Translations under genes and position numbers: made by a program
In this document: positions 1-11,404 of the stretch, piece by piece
How the letters are laid out: each line of letters begins with the position of its first letter
How positions within the stretch are numbered: position 1 is the first letter of the stretch
Assembly (NCBI GenBank): GCA_009809945.1
Contig: WTPW01000792.1
Location: forward strand, 196,839 to 260,838
Reading direction: 5' to 3'
DNA: 64,000 nt
DNA from: Gigaspora margarita
Taxonomy: Eukaryota > Glomeromycota > Glomeromycetes > Diversisporales > Gigasporaceae
The notes under the pieces: model-generated
Told to the model about the DNA's origin: nothing
What the model saw: the letters and a program-made list of their open reading frames with translations, nothing else
The model's database searches: none

Positions 1-88
1 GAATATATTTAAAAAGATGACGAAGAATCTACAACTTCGCAAAAAATTCAGAAATATCCGAAGAACATGAGTTTGATGATGAAGCATA
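1..88 (+). pseudogene. Possible 3' end of a protein gene, broken
   Basis: The first bases read as short acidic, Ser/Thr-rich peptides in two frames. One frame has a KDDEESTTSQK-like stretch. Another ends in SEEHEFDDEA followed by a TAA stop at about 86-88. Acidic tails of this kind are common at the C-termini of fungal proteins, but the two pieces are out of frame with each other and nothing upstream is visible. It could be the last exon of a gene left of the window, a decayed copy, or chance. No domain can be named. Confidence 0.25.
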
Positions 89-350
89 AAATTTTATTTT
101 TTTGTTTTGGTTTTTTTTTTATATACATATAACGCTGCTTTTTTTGTCTTTATTTAATATATTTTTTTTAATAAAAATATTATCAATATTTGCTTTATAT
201 TTGTAATTTTTAAATTTTTTTAAAAAAAATAAAGTTATTAAATAAATTATATATGCATTTATTTATTGAACTATTATTTTGCAATTTTTATTTACGTGAA
301 TATAAACAATGCCAAATATTGAAAAACAATCAAAAAAATAGTAAAAAATA

Positions 351-640
351 TTAAACCTGTTTTTTCGAAATATTTCGCAAGCTTTCGCAATCTTTCGAAA
401 TATTCTGCTTGTTTTTAAAAATTAATTTCGCAATCTTTTGCAAATTCTTTCGCAATATTTCAAAATTTTTTTGAAATATTTCGAAAATTCTTTCGAAATA
501 TTTCAAAAGAATTTTGATTTCGAAATATTTCAAAATATTTTGAAATATTTCGAAATATTCGAAATATTTTGCATCAATCGCAATTCTTTCGAAAGATTTC
601 GGCATGCAAATTCTTTCGAAAGATTTCATATATATATTTT
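351..640. repeat. TTTCGAAATATTTC-type low-complexity array
   Basis: The stretch is built from variants of a self-complementary word around TTCGAA (TTTCGAAATATTTC and TTTCGAAAGATTTC). Both strands therefore stay open in some frames and give Phe/Lys/Ile-rich peptides that are not genes. The same word recurs in short runs near 27478-27530, 32580-32650 and 35760-35785, next to the T-rich macro-repeat. The flanks at 89-350 and 641-1076 are AT-rich, and I recognise nothing in them. Confidence 0.7.
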
Positions 641-1080
641 GCTGATGTTGTCCTGGCTTTAATAATAATAAACCTATCTAAAAAATATATAACAATATAT
701 TTTTTTAGGTGCTGAACACATTCCAGTTAAAATTAAAATAGGTTATCTTAATAAAATTTCAAGTAATTTTACTTTATTTAATTGTTCAAAATTGTTTAAA
801 ATTGTCCAAATCATTGTTCAAAGCTGTCCCATGACAATACTGCTATAAGTATATGACTCCAGATAACTTTCTATAAAGTATTTGAAATGATTTGAAATTT
901 TTTATAGTAAAAGAATATCATAAAAGCTAATCATCTATACTTTTATAGATGATAAAACATCTATATTGGGCATTTATATAAAAATAGTTAGACATATTAT
1001 AAACATACATTGTAGCCCATATTGTTTTTTTTAAATTAATATAAATTTCTAATAATGATACAGTTAATCATAATGCTTAA

Positions 1081-1453
1081 TTACCAATCCGGATAAGATC
1101 AGCACTATAGCTATATTATTACTATATTTGGAATTGGAGATAAACAAATATATAAACAATATATTAGTAAATCTGTAGTAGGTGTAATAAAAAGTTTTTT
1201 TTATACTAAGTAAATATTATTTTTGGCTCTAAGTAAAGTTGTAGAGCAGGTTCTTGTGCGTCTACTGCCAAAATTTTATTAAAATCGGACTAGTAAATAA
1301 GAATATATGAGTAAAAACGTCTTTACAATTCTTTAAATCATATAAAAATTTTATATATACAGGCCTGATCCAGATTTTGTACTACCTGTTTATATATTTG
1401 TTTTGCCCCAATTCTAAATATAGAAATATTGCTGATCTTATCTGGATTGGCAA
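1081..1453. mobile_element. Inverted-repeat element flanked by TTAA
   Basis: Its ends are inverted copies that begin TTACCAATCCGGATAAGATC on the left and TTGCCAATCCAGATAAGATC on the right strand. The similarity runs about 80 bp inward. TTAA lies directly outside both ends (1077-1080 and 1454-1457), as if it were a duplicated 4-bp target. There is no coding sequence. It resembles the two longer TTAA-flanked elements at 30850 and 43784 in architecture but not in terminal sequence. In such AT-rich DNA the TTAA could also be part of the inverted repeat. Confidence 0.6.
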
Positions 1454-1469
1454 TTAAAAGCTTTTTTGA

Positions 1470-1905
1470 CTTCTATAGTCTTGTAGAATTCAAAAAAGGC
1501 CTCAAATATTAATATGGGCTAGCTGATCTCAAAATATTGTAGCTGAAAATTTAAGAAAAAATTAAATAATTATTTGTTTTGACAAAATTTAAACAAAAAT
1601 ATTTTGATAATAACATAATCAATTTTAATATTTAAAGGCTTTTTTGAATTGAATTCTATATGTATATAAAATTCAAAAGAGCCCTTAAATATTAAAATTG
1701 ATTTTGCAAAATATAATATTTTAAGTTTTTTAAAAAATTTTAATCTATTATATTCCCAATAACAATAATTAACTAAATTTTAAATAAAAATATCTTAGCA
1801 TCAACATAATCAATTTTAATGTTTGATATCTCTTTTTAATTCTACATATATGTAGAATTAAAAAGAGCTTTTAAATACTAAAATTGACTATATCAATCTT
1901 AAAAT
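1470..1905. repeat. Run of short palindromic hairpin units
   Basis: At least two imperfect palindromes follow one another (about 1615-1705 and 1805-1885), with a remnant near 1470-1520. Each has arms of the form CAATTTTAATATTTAAAGG...TTTAAATATTAAAATTG around a central pair of TTGAATTCTATA words. They are separated by AT-rich linkers. No gene is present. Confidence 0.5.
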
Positions 1906-2109
1906 AATTTTATTTTAAAATTATTATATATAAAAATATATAAACTTTATAATTATATAATATCCTGATTTAGAGGTTTTATTAATTACAAAAATATGTG
2001 GCTGATCAATATCTGTGATACTCTTTGAGCACTAAAATTTTAAGGCATTATAAATTAACTCTAAAAAGTTACCAGAGGTTAGATACTTATAGCGAATACT
2101 ATATAATTG

Positions 2110-2890
2110 ACTTTTTTCATATAAACTTCATCAAAAATTTTTTTTGATATATAAGTATATTTGCTACATTATTTTGGGTATATTAGTCAAAGAAAATTGC
2201 CTTTATGCTTTTAGATAAACTTGTAAAATGGATTGAAAATGGTTAGAATCTTAATTTTAGATTATTTAATCAAAAACTCACAAAGTTATAGCCAATTTCT
2301 TTGCAAAAACATTTATTAATAAATTTTTTTCTATGTTTAAAAATATAAAATAAATAAAAAACTGCTTCAGAACCAGGTTTTGTATTAAATAAATTAACTA
2401 GACCAATTAAGTAAATTTTATTCTCTAGACCAAAATGGTTCTAAAGATAATAAGATTATTAAAATGGGCTAGTAAATATTTCTACAATCTCTTAAATTTA
2501 TAATAATTGTTTATATAAATTTAAATTATATGATTTAAACAAATATTATAAAACTTTAAAAGGTCATAAAAAGATATTCACTAGTTATTTTTAATAATAT
2601 TATTACTATACTGGTCTAGAAAACAATATTATTTTAATTGGCCTAGTTGATTTACTTAGTACAAAATCTAGTTTAAAACACAGAATATTTAAAAATTTTT
2701 GTCAAAAATTTTTTTTAAGTGTAAGTATATTTGCTAAATTATTTTGGAAATTTTAGTCAAAAGAAACTATCTTTATACTTCTAAATAAACTTGTAAAAAG
2801 AATTAAGAAGAGTAAGAATCTCAATTTTTAAATTATTTGATCAAAAATTCATAAAGTTATAGTCAATTGTTTTTATAAAAATGTATCATA
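2110..2890. repeat. Direct repeats flanking a long inverted-repeat element
   Basis: Segments near 2125-2310 and 2690-2885 are diverged direct copies that share words such as AAGTATATTTGCTA and AATAAACTTGTAAAA. Between them, about 2362-2683, lies an imperfect palindrome with ends CAGGTTTTGTATTAAATAAA and the matching inverted sequence on the right, plus inner arms around ACTAGACCAATTAA. It looks like a foldback element inside a duplicated repeat. No coding sequence is seen. Confidence 0.45.
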
Positions 2891-3700
2891 AACTTCAACA
2901 GGTTATTATTTATGACTGAATTTTGGTCATTACCATCCCTGAATCATAATAGCTACCCCTAGTAGGACCCGTCACAGGTGCATAATCATATCTTTTCTAA
3001 TAACCGACTCTATAAATTCGCTTTCTGCGCACTAACAAAATGTAAAATAAGCTCTACTTCGGTCATAACCCTAATACTAACGTAACAATCTTTCGATGAT
3101 TTCAAACAGAGTTATATGTCAAATATTTCGGAAAATCGTTCGTACGTATGTACTGTACGTACATTCTTAATTTTTTATGCTATTTATCAGAACAAATTAT
3201 TAACATTATATCTAAATAAAAAAAATAAATGGAAATAATTAAAACCAATCAACCTTTTTCGATTATTTTTTAATAATTTTACTATTAAGACTGTTGCATT
3301 TTCCTAACAGAGTTTCTTCAAATTTACTTAACATAATTTATTATTTAAGGAATTTTTCGTAACAAAATTCCCAGATGAGTATTCGTAACTAATTGTCAAA
3401 AGTAAAAAATACAATTCAAAATTATTCCTGTTAATTAGCATCATAATGCGAGCCAAGATTTCATAATGCGGACCAAAACTGATTTAATGCAGGCCATGAA
3501 TGCTTATTTTCTGAGAAATACTATATTTTTGTTCAGCGCCGTCCACAAATATATCCATTATTTCTTGAACGTGTGTTATTGACCTAGTAATCAGTCACAG
3601 CGCATCTGATTAATTAAATTAAAGTGCAATTCGTATAGCTCCATATACTTATCGCACCCAGAATTTAGTTATGAAATGAAACTTCCACTTTACGCTTCGT
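2891..3700. other. Unassigned stretch of higher complexity
   Basis: Less repetitive and slightly richer in CpG than its surroundings. It contains a GTAC-rich palindromic patch (3138-3164) and three spaced copies of a TAATGCRGGCC-like word (3443-3496). That word recurs at 37562-37655 inside the hAT-like element. I found no exon-like reading frame. The stretch is followed by an A/T homopolymer-rich tract at 3717-3840. Confidence 0.4.
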
Positions 3701-4304
3701 TAACTGTTCTATAAGTTTCTGGTTTTTATTTTTCATTTTAGTTTATTATTTTATTTTATTTTTATTTTTATTTTATTTATTTTTTTATTTATTATTTATT
3801 TATTTAATTTATTTATTATTTATTATTTTTATTCTTCTTTAATTTGTAAATTATAGATATAACAGAATATATAATACTTTGCAGGCATTGTTATAGTAGT
3901 TTCGAAGTATGAAAGGTTAACAAAGCTTGTATAATTTAGCTTTTAAACGTGAGCCCTTTTGATGGTTAGTTTAAGGAGAGTAAGGGTGAGAATCGATTCT
4001 ATGACCATCGGTTTAATCATATTGAATTTGACAAAGTTAAAAAAGATTTGTTTATTATTACATATAATGTCATTTCTTCTTTATTCCCTTCTAATAAATA
4101 TTAACAAGACTGTTAAAGAGTTAAAAAAATCCAATTAGTTGTATAATATTGAATAGTTTTCCAGCTTGATTAATCAATTTTGAATACTACTTTATATAAT
4201 GTCTAATACTATCTTTTTTTAGGAGTTTTAGGTTCTTTAAATTTAAATATATTAATACCAAGTGAATAAATAATTAATTCAATTTGTTTACAAATTATTA
4301 TGTT

Positions 4305-4513
4305 AGTATTATTTTTTATTTTTTATTTATTTTTTTTTTAATTTCAAAGTGCCTGTCTTGGGACTTAGGAATTTATTTAGAATATTAGAGCTGTCAACAG
4401 TTCACATAGGAATCGCTAGCATTTGTTATATTAACAAGAGTACAACTAGCCTCACCTGCAACTTTTGGTTGCCTATTTAAGTAGCTACTCAAAGGTTCTA
4501 CACTAGCTATCAT
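4305..4513 (-). mobile_element. Retroposon 3' end with A-rich tail, minus strand
   Basis: Read on the minus strand, the sequence runs into a long A-rich tail at 4305-4345. Its body (about 4375-4513) is a diverged copy of sequence on the plus strand at about 45400-45490. Shared words include CAACCAAAAGTTG, GGCTAGTTGTA and TAATATAACAAAT. A tail plus a dispersed second copy suggests a SINE or a LINE 3' end. Its upstream side is cut at 4514 by the TTTGATTTGAG-type element. Confidence 0.45.
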
Positions 4514-4725
4514 TAGGGTTTCGAAGTTTGATCCAGGTTTGATTTGAGTTTGATCAAACCCCAAATCAAATCAAACTCAAACTATAAATTTTATAAAGTT
4601 TGAATTCAAACCCAAATTCAAATAAAAAGTAATCAAACTCAAACCAAACTCAAATATTACAATAAGTTTGATTTGAGTTTGATTTGAAGTTTGCAAATAT
4701 GTTTGGGTTTGATTAATAAAATAAA
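4514..4725. repeat. TTTGATTTGAG / CTCAAATCAAA subterminal-type repeats
   Basis: Starts TAGGGTTTCGAAGTTTGATC and then alternates short words (TTTGATTTGAG) with their inverted forms (CAAATCAAACTCAAA). The design matches the GGGTCGGGTC arrays at the ends of the hAT-like element at 36572, so this may be the left end of a similar element. The opposite end was not found. Related stretches lie at 16530-16725, 21773-21960 and 29188-29398. Confidence 0.5.
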
Positions 4726-5923
4726 ATAAATTAATTGGTTGTTTTATTATTAATATTTTTAATATACAACATATTTAAACAATACTAGCAAACTTAGTTT
4801 TTATTAGTTGGCTTTGGGCTATGACTAAATTAGTAAAGTTTTTTAGTAGTCTTGACTAGAATTTTTGAAATTATCTTGTATAAGCTACATAAAAACTGGT
4901 TTATCATGTAGAATATCAGTCAAGTGGTAAAATGGGTTAATAATAATCAAAAATAGCTAACAAACAAACCCTTTGCTAAAGGTACCTTACAATTTATTTG
5001 TAAATCTTTGATTATTATCATTTTATCAAACCAGAAAAAATCAAAAGAAAATAATATAATATTATACATAAGAATATAATTAAGTATAGTTTGGAGTATT
5101 TATAAAAATGGCAAAAGGGTATATATTTAGCACACATTAATATCATATTTTATTTACAATTTGCAAAAAAAAAGCTTTATTTTCTTCACTATTTTTATTT
5201 TATTTTTTCTTTATTTTTTTTTTTTTTTTACAGTATATATATAATACTTAAAAATTTTGAACCAGAAATAGAACTTTTTTAAATCCTAACATATTTTTAA
5301 GATAGGATAATTCTGAATTACCCAAACAAAATATTATACCAGAAATATAGTATGAAGTATAATGTGTATGATTAATAGGCAACTATCTGTGAGCGAAATC
5401 TTAAATCTTATTGGATAATGTATTTAAATTGATCATTGAATATGCATTAATATCACATGTATAACATGTATACTGGGTAGATTTTGTATTTGTTTAATGC
5501 TATATGAAGCATTTTTTTTGTATAATTTATTTTTGATAAACTTGTGGCTATGCCCATTTTCTAACTTCTAACATGAGCATCAATACCTGTTATGCCTTGC
5601 TACTTATGGTAATCAATACAAGAATAAAAAAATATATTCTGAATTTGTTTACTTCATGGATTTTATATCTTCTTTAAATAGATTTAGATTTGTTTATATA
5701 TGATCCCACTATTGAGCAGGTTTGTTTACTTGCCTTTTTTAATTATTTTCAAAAATTCTTCTGCTTGATATTTTTTTACTACTTTTTGAAGAATATTGGA
5801 TCTGCATAAATGTTGTAATTCATACTATAGATTATTTTTTCACTGATATTATAATTAATCTAATATATATTAATTCATTTTACTATTGAGTTTATGAAGA
5901 AATGAAAATCAAATGAATGCAAT
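4726..5923. other. AT-rich stretch, nothing recognised
   Basis: About 1.2 kb of AT-rich sequence with a T-homopolymer patch at 5188-5231. I see no convincing reading frame, inverted repeat or RNA gene. Confidence 0.5.
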
Positions 5924-6965
5924 AGGACCCAGACATCTAGTACAAAGGTTATACTTTATTTTTTTTTTTAGCAAAAACCCCTAAAATTTGAGAAGCAAAA
6001 AAACAGTTTTTGGCAATTATCTTGGCATCCATTGGTTCAATTTGAATAAACTTTTTTTAAAAAATAAAGCTCTTAGTGAAGCGCATCCAACAAAAAAAAA
6101 AGTTTATTCAATTCTGATCACTAGATCAAAAGTTATTTAAAGAAATGTAGTTTTGTCAGCAGAGGTACTTTTGTATTTTTCAGAAATGCACGGGTCTGAT
6201 CATGAGGTAGTTGACCAATCATAAAATGAGTTATTATCCACGTGATACACTTTCTGTGAAAACAGATAGATAATCATTAAACATATTACAATTTTTTTCA
6301 TAGCTTCGAAGCAAACTAAATCGCATTGTAAATGAATAAAACTATTCACTCAGATTAAAATATAGCTACTAAATACAAGAGCTTTATTAATAAAGTTTCT
6401 TATAACAAGTTACACACCCTTTATTCCCATTTTTTTATACTTCATCTACAATTAATAAAACTATACTATCGCATATCTAAAATGAATCAAACATCTTATA
6501 GAGAATATATATAAATTTCGAAAACAGTCTACATAAATATATAAATAAAAAATAAATAAGTTAATTATTTGAATAACAAAAAAAAATGACGTTAAAGTTT
6601 ATAAATTAATCAATAAAATATATTTTTATTACCTTCTGCTATATGGTAGACAATACTTCAACTCTTAGTATATCTACCTTTTTATTGTGTGATTCGGTGT
6701 GATTCACCATGATTCGACAAAGAAACGCTTGCTAGAAAGCTCTTTTGTCAATAAAGTATTGTATCAATTGTTATTTTTTTTAAGTTTGCTTAGACCTGAA
6801 AAATTCTGGTTTTATAGTACTATGCTGTATAAATACTTGTATAATGTCAATCTCAAAAATTATCAAAAACAAAAGTTCCCCCTGCTAGTTTTGTTATTTT
6901 TAGCAAATTGGGCCAAAATTGGCCAAAATCCAGTTATGACCCATATGAGAGATGTCTGAGGTTCT
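5924..6965. mobile_element. AGGACC-family element, 1.04 kb
   Basis: Begins AGGACCCAGACATCTAGTAC, and its far end is the inverse of AGAACCTCAGACATCTCTC. The two end types match the two ends of the short exact-TSD member at 17872-18167. The flanks AATGCAAT (5916-5923) and AATACAAT (6966-6973) agree at 7 of 8 bases, consistent with an old 8-bp target duplication. An open frame at 6699-6959 has no recognisable domain, and no transposase was found, so this appears to be a non-autonomous relative. Confidence 0.65.
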
Positions 6966-7584
6966 AATACAATTAAGTAATTGACTAGCTAATCATGATC
7001 CAGAAAACAATTTAGCTGATTAGAATCTACAAAAGTAACTAATCAATTTAATAAATTCAGATAATATAAATTTTAATTATGCAATAATATTTTAACTAAC
7101 AAATTAATTAGTATTAGTGTGCCAATTTCACACCTGATTAGATATTTCTTCCTTGTGATTTCATTTTGAAACTTTTATATTTGTATATACTAGTAATACT
7201 AACATAATCTTTTATTATCACTAACAATTATAAAACTAACTTATTGTAGTTTGCAAATTGATGTGGTTTTTGACCAAATTTGTAAATTGTTGTATACTAA
7301 TACAATAAAAACAATTACTTGCTATTGTTGTCTAGTTGCATAATTGTGCTAACAATTTTCTAGTGAGCATAAATATAGCTAACAAATTTTATAAAATTAA
7401 TGTATTAATATTGAATATTTGACTAAAAAATACTTTACAATCTTTTGCAATTATAAACTACAATAACATATATTATAGACTATAATATATATTAAAATTT
7501 GTTTTATTATTAATAAACCCAAAAATATAGTGATAATAAACATTATATTAGTATTACTAGTATGCACATTTTGAGCTAAAATGC
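6966..7584. other. AT-rich stretch, nothing recognised
   Basis: No coding sequence, RNA gene or clear repeat boundary was seen between the AGGACC element and the next MITE. Confidence 0.45.
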
Positions 7585-7950
7585 TATTTAAGGGTAGGGT
7601 GAACATAGATCATTTCTTATATAAGTAGATCAACCAAAAAAATATTACACAAAAATTGAACACATGTTACATATAAAAGTTTTTAAAAATATAATCAATT
7701 TTCATAAAAGTTTTGGGTAGATATATTAGACCCCTCTAATTCTAATTATAATAATTTGAACCCCTGTATTATTTAAAAAAAACATACTTGCATATATCAT
7801 TAATTCTTCCTAGGTTGATTGAAATTTGCCTAGGTTACACAATATAAATATCATATGATCATCTTCTGATTTCAATTGAATGTTATTGTAAAAAAATTAG
7901 TAACGTGATCACTAGTAAAAATGATCTATGTTCACCCTACCCTTAAAATA
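7585..7950. mobile_element. MITE with GGGTAGGGTGAACATAG ends
   Basis: A 366-bp non-coding element. Terminal inverted repeats of about 28 bp carry AAGGGTAGGGTGAACATAG on the left and its complement on the right. Flanking TA dinucleotides sit at each limit, so a TA target (Tc1/mariner-like) is possible. The interior is AT-rich and has no coding potential. It is followed to 8370 by featureless AT-rich DNA. Confidence 0.65.
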
Positions 7951-8369
7951 GTGCAATAAGAAAAAAATGTGATTGGACATTATGTAATTAAAAAATTGTT
8001 ATTTTATAAAAATATTTTTCTTATATGTTATCAAAAGTTTAATATATTTTGCTTTTTAATTTAAATATATACAATTCATATCTTGCTTTTATTTGTTATT
8101 AGTCATGTATCTAACTGTAAAATCTAATGCATATATATTTAAAGAAAATATATTTATCCTATTTATCTGTTCTGGTTTCACATAACTGTATTGCACAATT
8201 ATTTATAAATATCTTATGAATTGCTTATAAAATTATTTAGAGAGCAAAATAATATTAACTTATTAATATATAATTCTATTATATTACTTAAAATAATAAA
8301 ACTAATAAAAAAAGTAGATTATTTTTTATACCCCTTACATTTATTATTCATACCCTCCTGTAGTTTTAT

Positions 8370-9190
8370 CTTTTTTTAAAATTTGAGCAAAGATATTTTA
8401 GTAACTATCAGATCAAATTTAGTAAACTTTTCTTTTACATTCTATAGATTTATAGAATTCAAATAAAAAAAAGTTTATTGAATTTGGTCTAGTAGTTGCT
8501 GAGATATTTTTGCTCAAAGTTTAAAAAAAAATCAAACCATCTATCAAAACAAATTATACAATATTTACTTTAAACTTTGAGCAAAGATATCTTTGCAACT
8601 ACTAAGCCAAATTTAATAATCATTTTTTATTTGAATTCTATGAATATATAGAATTAAAATAAAAAAATTTATAGAATTTATCTTAATAGTTATAGAGTTA
8701 TCTTTACTCAAATTTTAAAAAAAAATCTAAACCATCTATTAAAACAAAAGCTATACCAAAATTTTTTCAAACCTTAAGTGAAGATATCTTAACAACCACT
8801 AAGTTAAATTCAATAAATTTTTTTATTTGAGTTCTATGAATTCAAAGAATTCAAATAAAAATTTTTTATTAAATTTGGCTTAGTGGTTGCTAAGATATCT
8901 TTACTTAAATTTGAAACAAATTTTGGCATAGCTTTTGTTTTAATAGACATTTTGGATTTTTTTTAAATTTAAGTGAAGATAATCCTGTAACTATTAATAT
9001 AAATTCTATAACAATTAGTACCATAAAATACTGTATGGAGAAGAGTTATTATATGGGAATCCCTTGTATAAATTTTTTTTATTTTAATTTTATAAATTCA
9101 TAGAATTCAAACAAAAAAAGTTCATTAAATTTGGCTTAGTAGTTGCAGAAATAGATATCTTTGCTCAAAGTTTAAAATAAATTTTGTATA
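8370..9190. repeat. Tandem array of ~190-bp palindromic units
   Basis: Four head-to-tail units (about 8383-8525, 8568-8714, 8765-8915 and 8965-9170). Each is an imperfect palindrome whose arms read roughly TTTGAGCAAAGATATCTTAG and the inverse, around a TTGAATTCTATGAAT centre. The last unit carries a ~90-bp insertion. The same unit recurs near 14530-14840 and 15836-16350. Linkers share a TATAGTTTGTTTTRATAGA word. No gene is present. Confidence 0.7.
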
Positions 9191-9194
9191 GTTT

Positions 9195-9335
9195 GTTTAA
9201 GACCCTGAACATCTATAATATAGACTATATATTTTTTTTAGCAAATTGAACCAAATTTGATTAAAGATTCAAAAATTAAATTTTGCAAATTAGGGTCAAT
9301 TTCGACAATAGTCCCATTTTAGTTTTGGCAAAATA
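9195..9335. mobile_element. Partial end of an AGGACC-family element
   Basis: GACCCTGAACATCTATAATA is close to the CAGAACCC...ACATCTAGTAC end of the family, and it is followed by the family word TTTTTAGCAAATTG. No second end or target duplication can be assigned, so this is a fragment. Confidence 0.35.
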
Positions 9336-9677
9336 GTTGGATTTTCATATTGTCATAATTTTTTTTGTCGAAGAAATTAAGTAAAAAAGCTGACAATACT
9401 ATTTATACAAAATTTTATTAGGACAATCAACTTTGAGTTACTAACAAAAGTTGTAAAATAAATCAAAAAACAATAGTTTTATAAAACAGCTTTAATATTT
9501 TATTATTAAAATTTGCTTTAATAGTCAAAATATGTTTCAAAATATAAATTTACAAAGAAATATTGATATTTTCAAATGAAAAAAGCTATTCTGGAATAAA
9601 AATTAAACCAAATAACTTGAATTTTAGAAAATAAAATTTTATTTAGTTATCTATCACATTTAATAGTATGCAATAAC

Positions 9678-10690
9678 AACCAAGTTTTGATGCTAAAGGA
9701 ACTAAAAGTGGAATTCCATAAAGTCAAAAGGCACAGTGGAATCACAGAAAATGAAGAGGCTGATAAACTTGCGAAGAAAGAAGCTAGAAGTCCTAGATGT
9801 CTAGCTTTCAGATGGCCTTGGACAAAGATGCAGCAAGTGGTCCCTTATTGGAAGAACTTTATAGTAGATAGTCCGATTAGGAAATTTATGAATCAGGTAG
9901 TTCTAGCAATACAAAATGCGGAATGGTTAGGTTTAGAAAGATTCGAAAGAAAAAATCTTAAAAAAGAGGAGGGTAATATAGATTGGAAGGAAACATGGAG
10001 ATTTATAGGAAGGTATAAGGGTAGACGTTGTATAGACAGGAAAAACACTGGAAATGGATATTCAGAACAAAGTGCCTCAATAATCTATTACTGACAATAG
10101 CAGAACTCAAAACAAGAAGGCCAGACCTATACAAAACGGACATATGTGCGACCTGTCAGTGGGAGCCCGAAACACTAGAACACCTCACAAGATGTGATGA
10201 TTACTAGGGGATATGGAACTTAATAGAAGAAGAAACAAGTGAGAAAATCGAAAGGTTACTTAAAGAAGACTCAGGTACCTCAGCAAACATAGCATTAGAA
10301 GAATGGATAAGAAGAGGCTTTGGCAAAGCTGAAGAAGAAAAGAAATCTAACAGAATTCATTTAATACAAGGCCTAATTCCCCGAAAATGGAAAGAAAATC
10401 TAAGTAGCAAGATAAAGGACAAAGCTTTGTTCAGAAAAGTTTTGGATGCAGTTATCGAAAAGTTCAGTGTAAGTTTCCGCCAGCATATTTGGAACTTTAG
10501 ATGCGAAATCCAAAATGTCTGGGAAAAAGAAGAGGGAATAGATACCGCAAAGAAGAAAAAAGGTCTAAGAAGGAAGAGAAGGAGAGTTAGTAGTGAGAAA
10601 GAAAACTTTCTCCAAATAACGAAAACCAGCAAGTGGCGGAACATGGTCTACTTAGAAAGAAAGAGTAGCGCAATAGAGCAAGAAAACTAG
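9678..10690 (+). pseudogene. LINE ORF2 C-terminal part: RNase H and zf-RVT, broken
   Basis: The first frame gives a type I RNase H C-terminal signature (KRHSGITENEEADKLAKK, about 9735-9785), which matches the usual H-x-G...N-E-x-A-D-x-L-A-K pattern. The frame shifts between about 10020 and 10070. The next frame carries a zinc-binding CATCQWEPETLEHLTRC motif (C-x2-C...H-x4-C, about 10146-10195) typical of the domain downstream of LINE reverse transcriptases. An in-frame TAG follows at about 10205, and a Lys/Glu-rich tail then runs to a stop at 10688-10690. The RT and endonuclease parts are missing. It is not functional. Confidence 0.8.
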
Positions 10691-11010
10691 TGGACTTAAA
10701 CATAGACAATTTGATCACGGAGGGTCATAAACCAAACTGGTCATCCTGGATTAGATTCAAATATTTGAATCTGAACTCAAATGGCAAAACTGATATAGCA
10801 AGCGATTGCTAGCCAATGATAGGAGGAAATATACCCCCAGTAAGTTGAGGGTCCTAATCGAGGTGAATGATCGCTAGGCGGGTCGCACCTGAACGTAAAG
10901 TTGGGTGAGCTTTCTGTTAGAGTAGAATACATATGTATACATAAATATAGTTTTATTTTTTGTATAATAAAGTCTATAGACACAGAAGGCAGGATTGCCG
11001 AATTAAAAAA
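9678..11010 (+). mobile_element. 5'-truncated LINE insertion with 15-bp target duplication
   Basis: ATAGTATGCAATAAC occurs directly before (9663-9677) and after (11011-11025) the insertion, and the right copy follows a short A-rich tail. The homologous repeat at about 13213 reads straight through the target, so this is a genuine insertion. The insert carries the last part of a LINE ORF (RNase H and zinc-knuckle regions) and then about 320 bp of 3' untranslated sequence with an AATAAA-like signal near 10964. The 5' truncation, tail and duplication are the hallmarks of target-primed reverse transcription. Confidence 0.88.
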
Positions 11011-11404
11011 ATAGTATGCAATAACTTGTTTTATTTTAACTTGTAAAAATCAGGATGAGTACTATGATTTTTTCACTCTTTTTATTTCAAAAAATCCAAA
11101 TCTAAAAGCTAAATGAAAAATATAGATATCTTTGTCAATATTTGTTTATTTTTGAAGAAATTTTAACTAAGAATAGCTGAATTTTATATCTATTAACTTA
11201 ATAGCATTTTGGAGGTTTCATTTTGAAAAGTTTTTTTGAATATAGTATAATTCGAGTAAAAAACTTGTAAAAATGTAGATATCTAAATTTACAAAAACCT
11301 TGATATCTTTGCAAGTTTCTAATATTTTTTTGTAAAAATTAAGATTCTATTAGTTGAAAATATATGCTTTAAGTTTGATTAGTATAAGTTTTTAAGTTAT
11401 TATA

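Noticed and set aside
6699..6959. 86-codon frame in the 1.04-kb AGGACC element
   Set aside because: No transposase motif; it ends in the terminal inverted repeat, so it is likely chance.
8370..9190. CRISPR-like array
   Set aside because: Units are ~190-bp palindromes without short constant repeats and unique spacers, and the genome appears eukaryotic.
10357..10644. Minus-strand 95-codon frame
   Set aside because: It is the antisense of the LINE C-terminal coding part.
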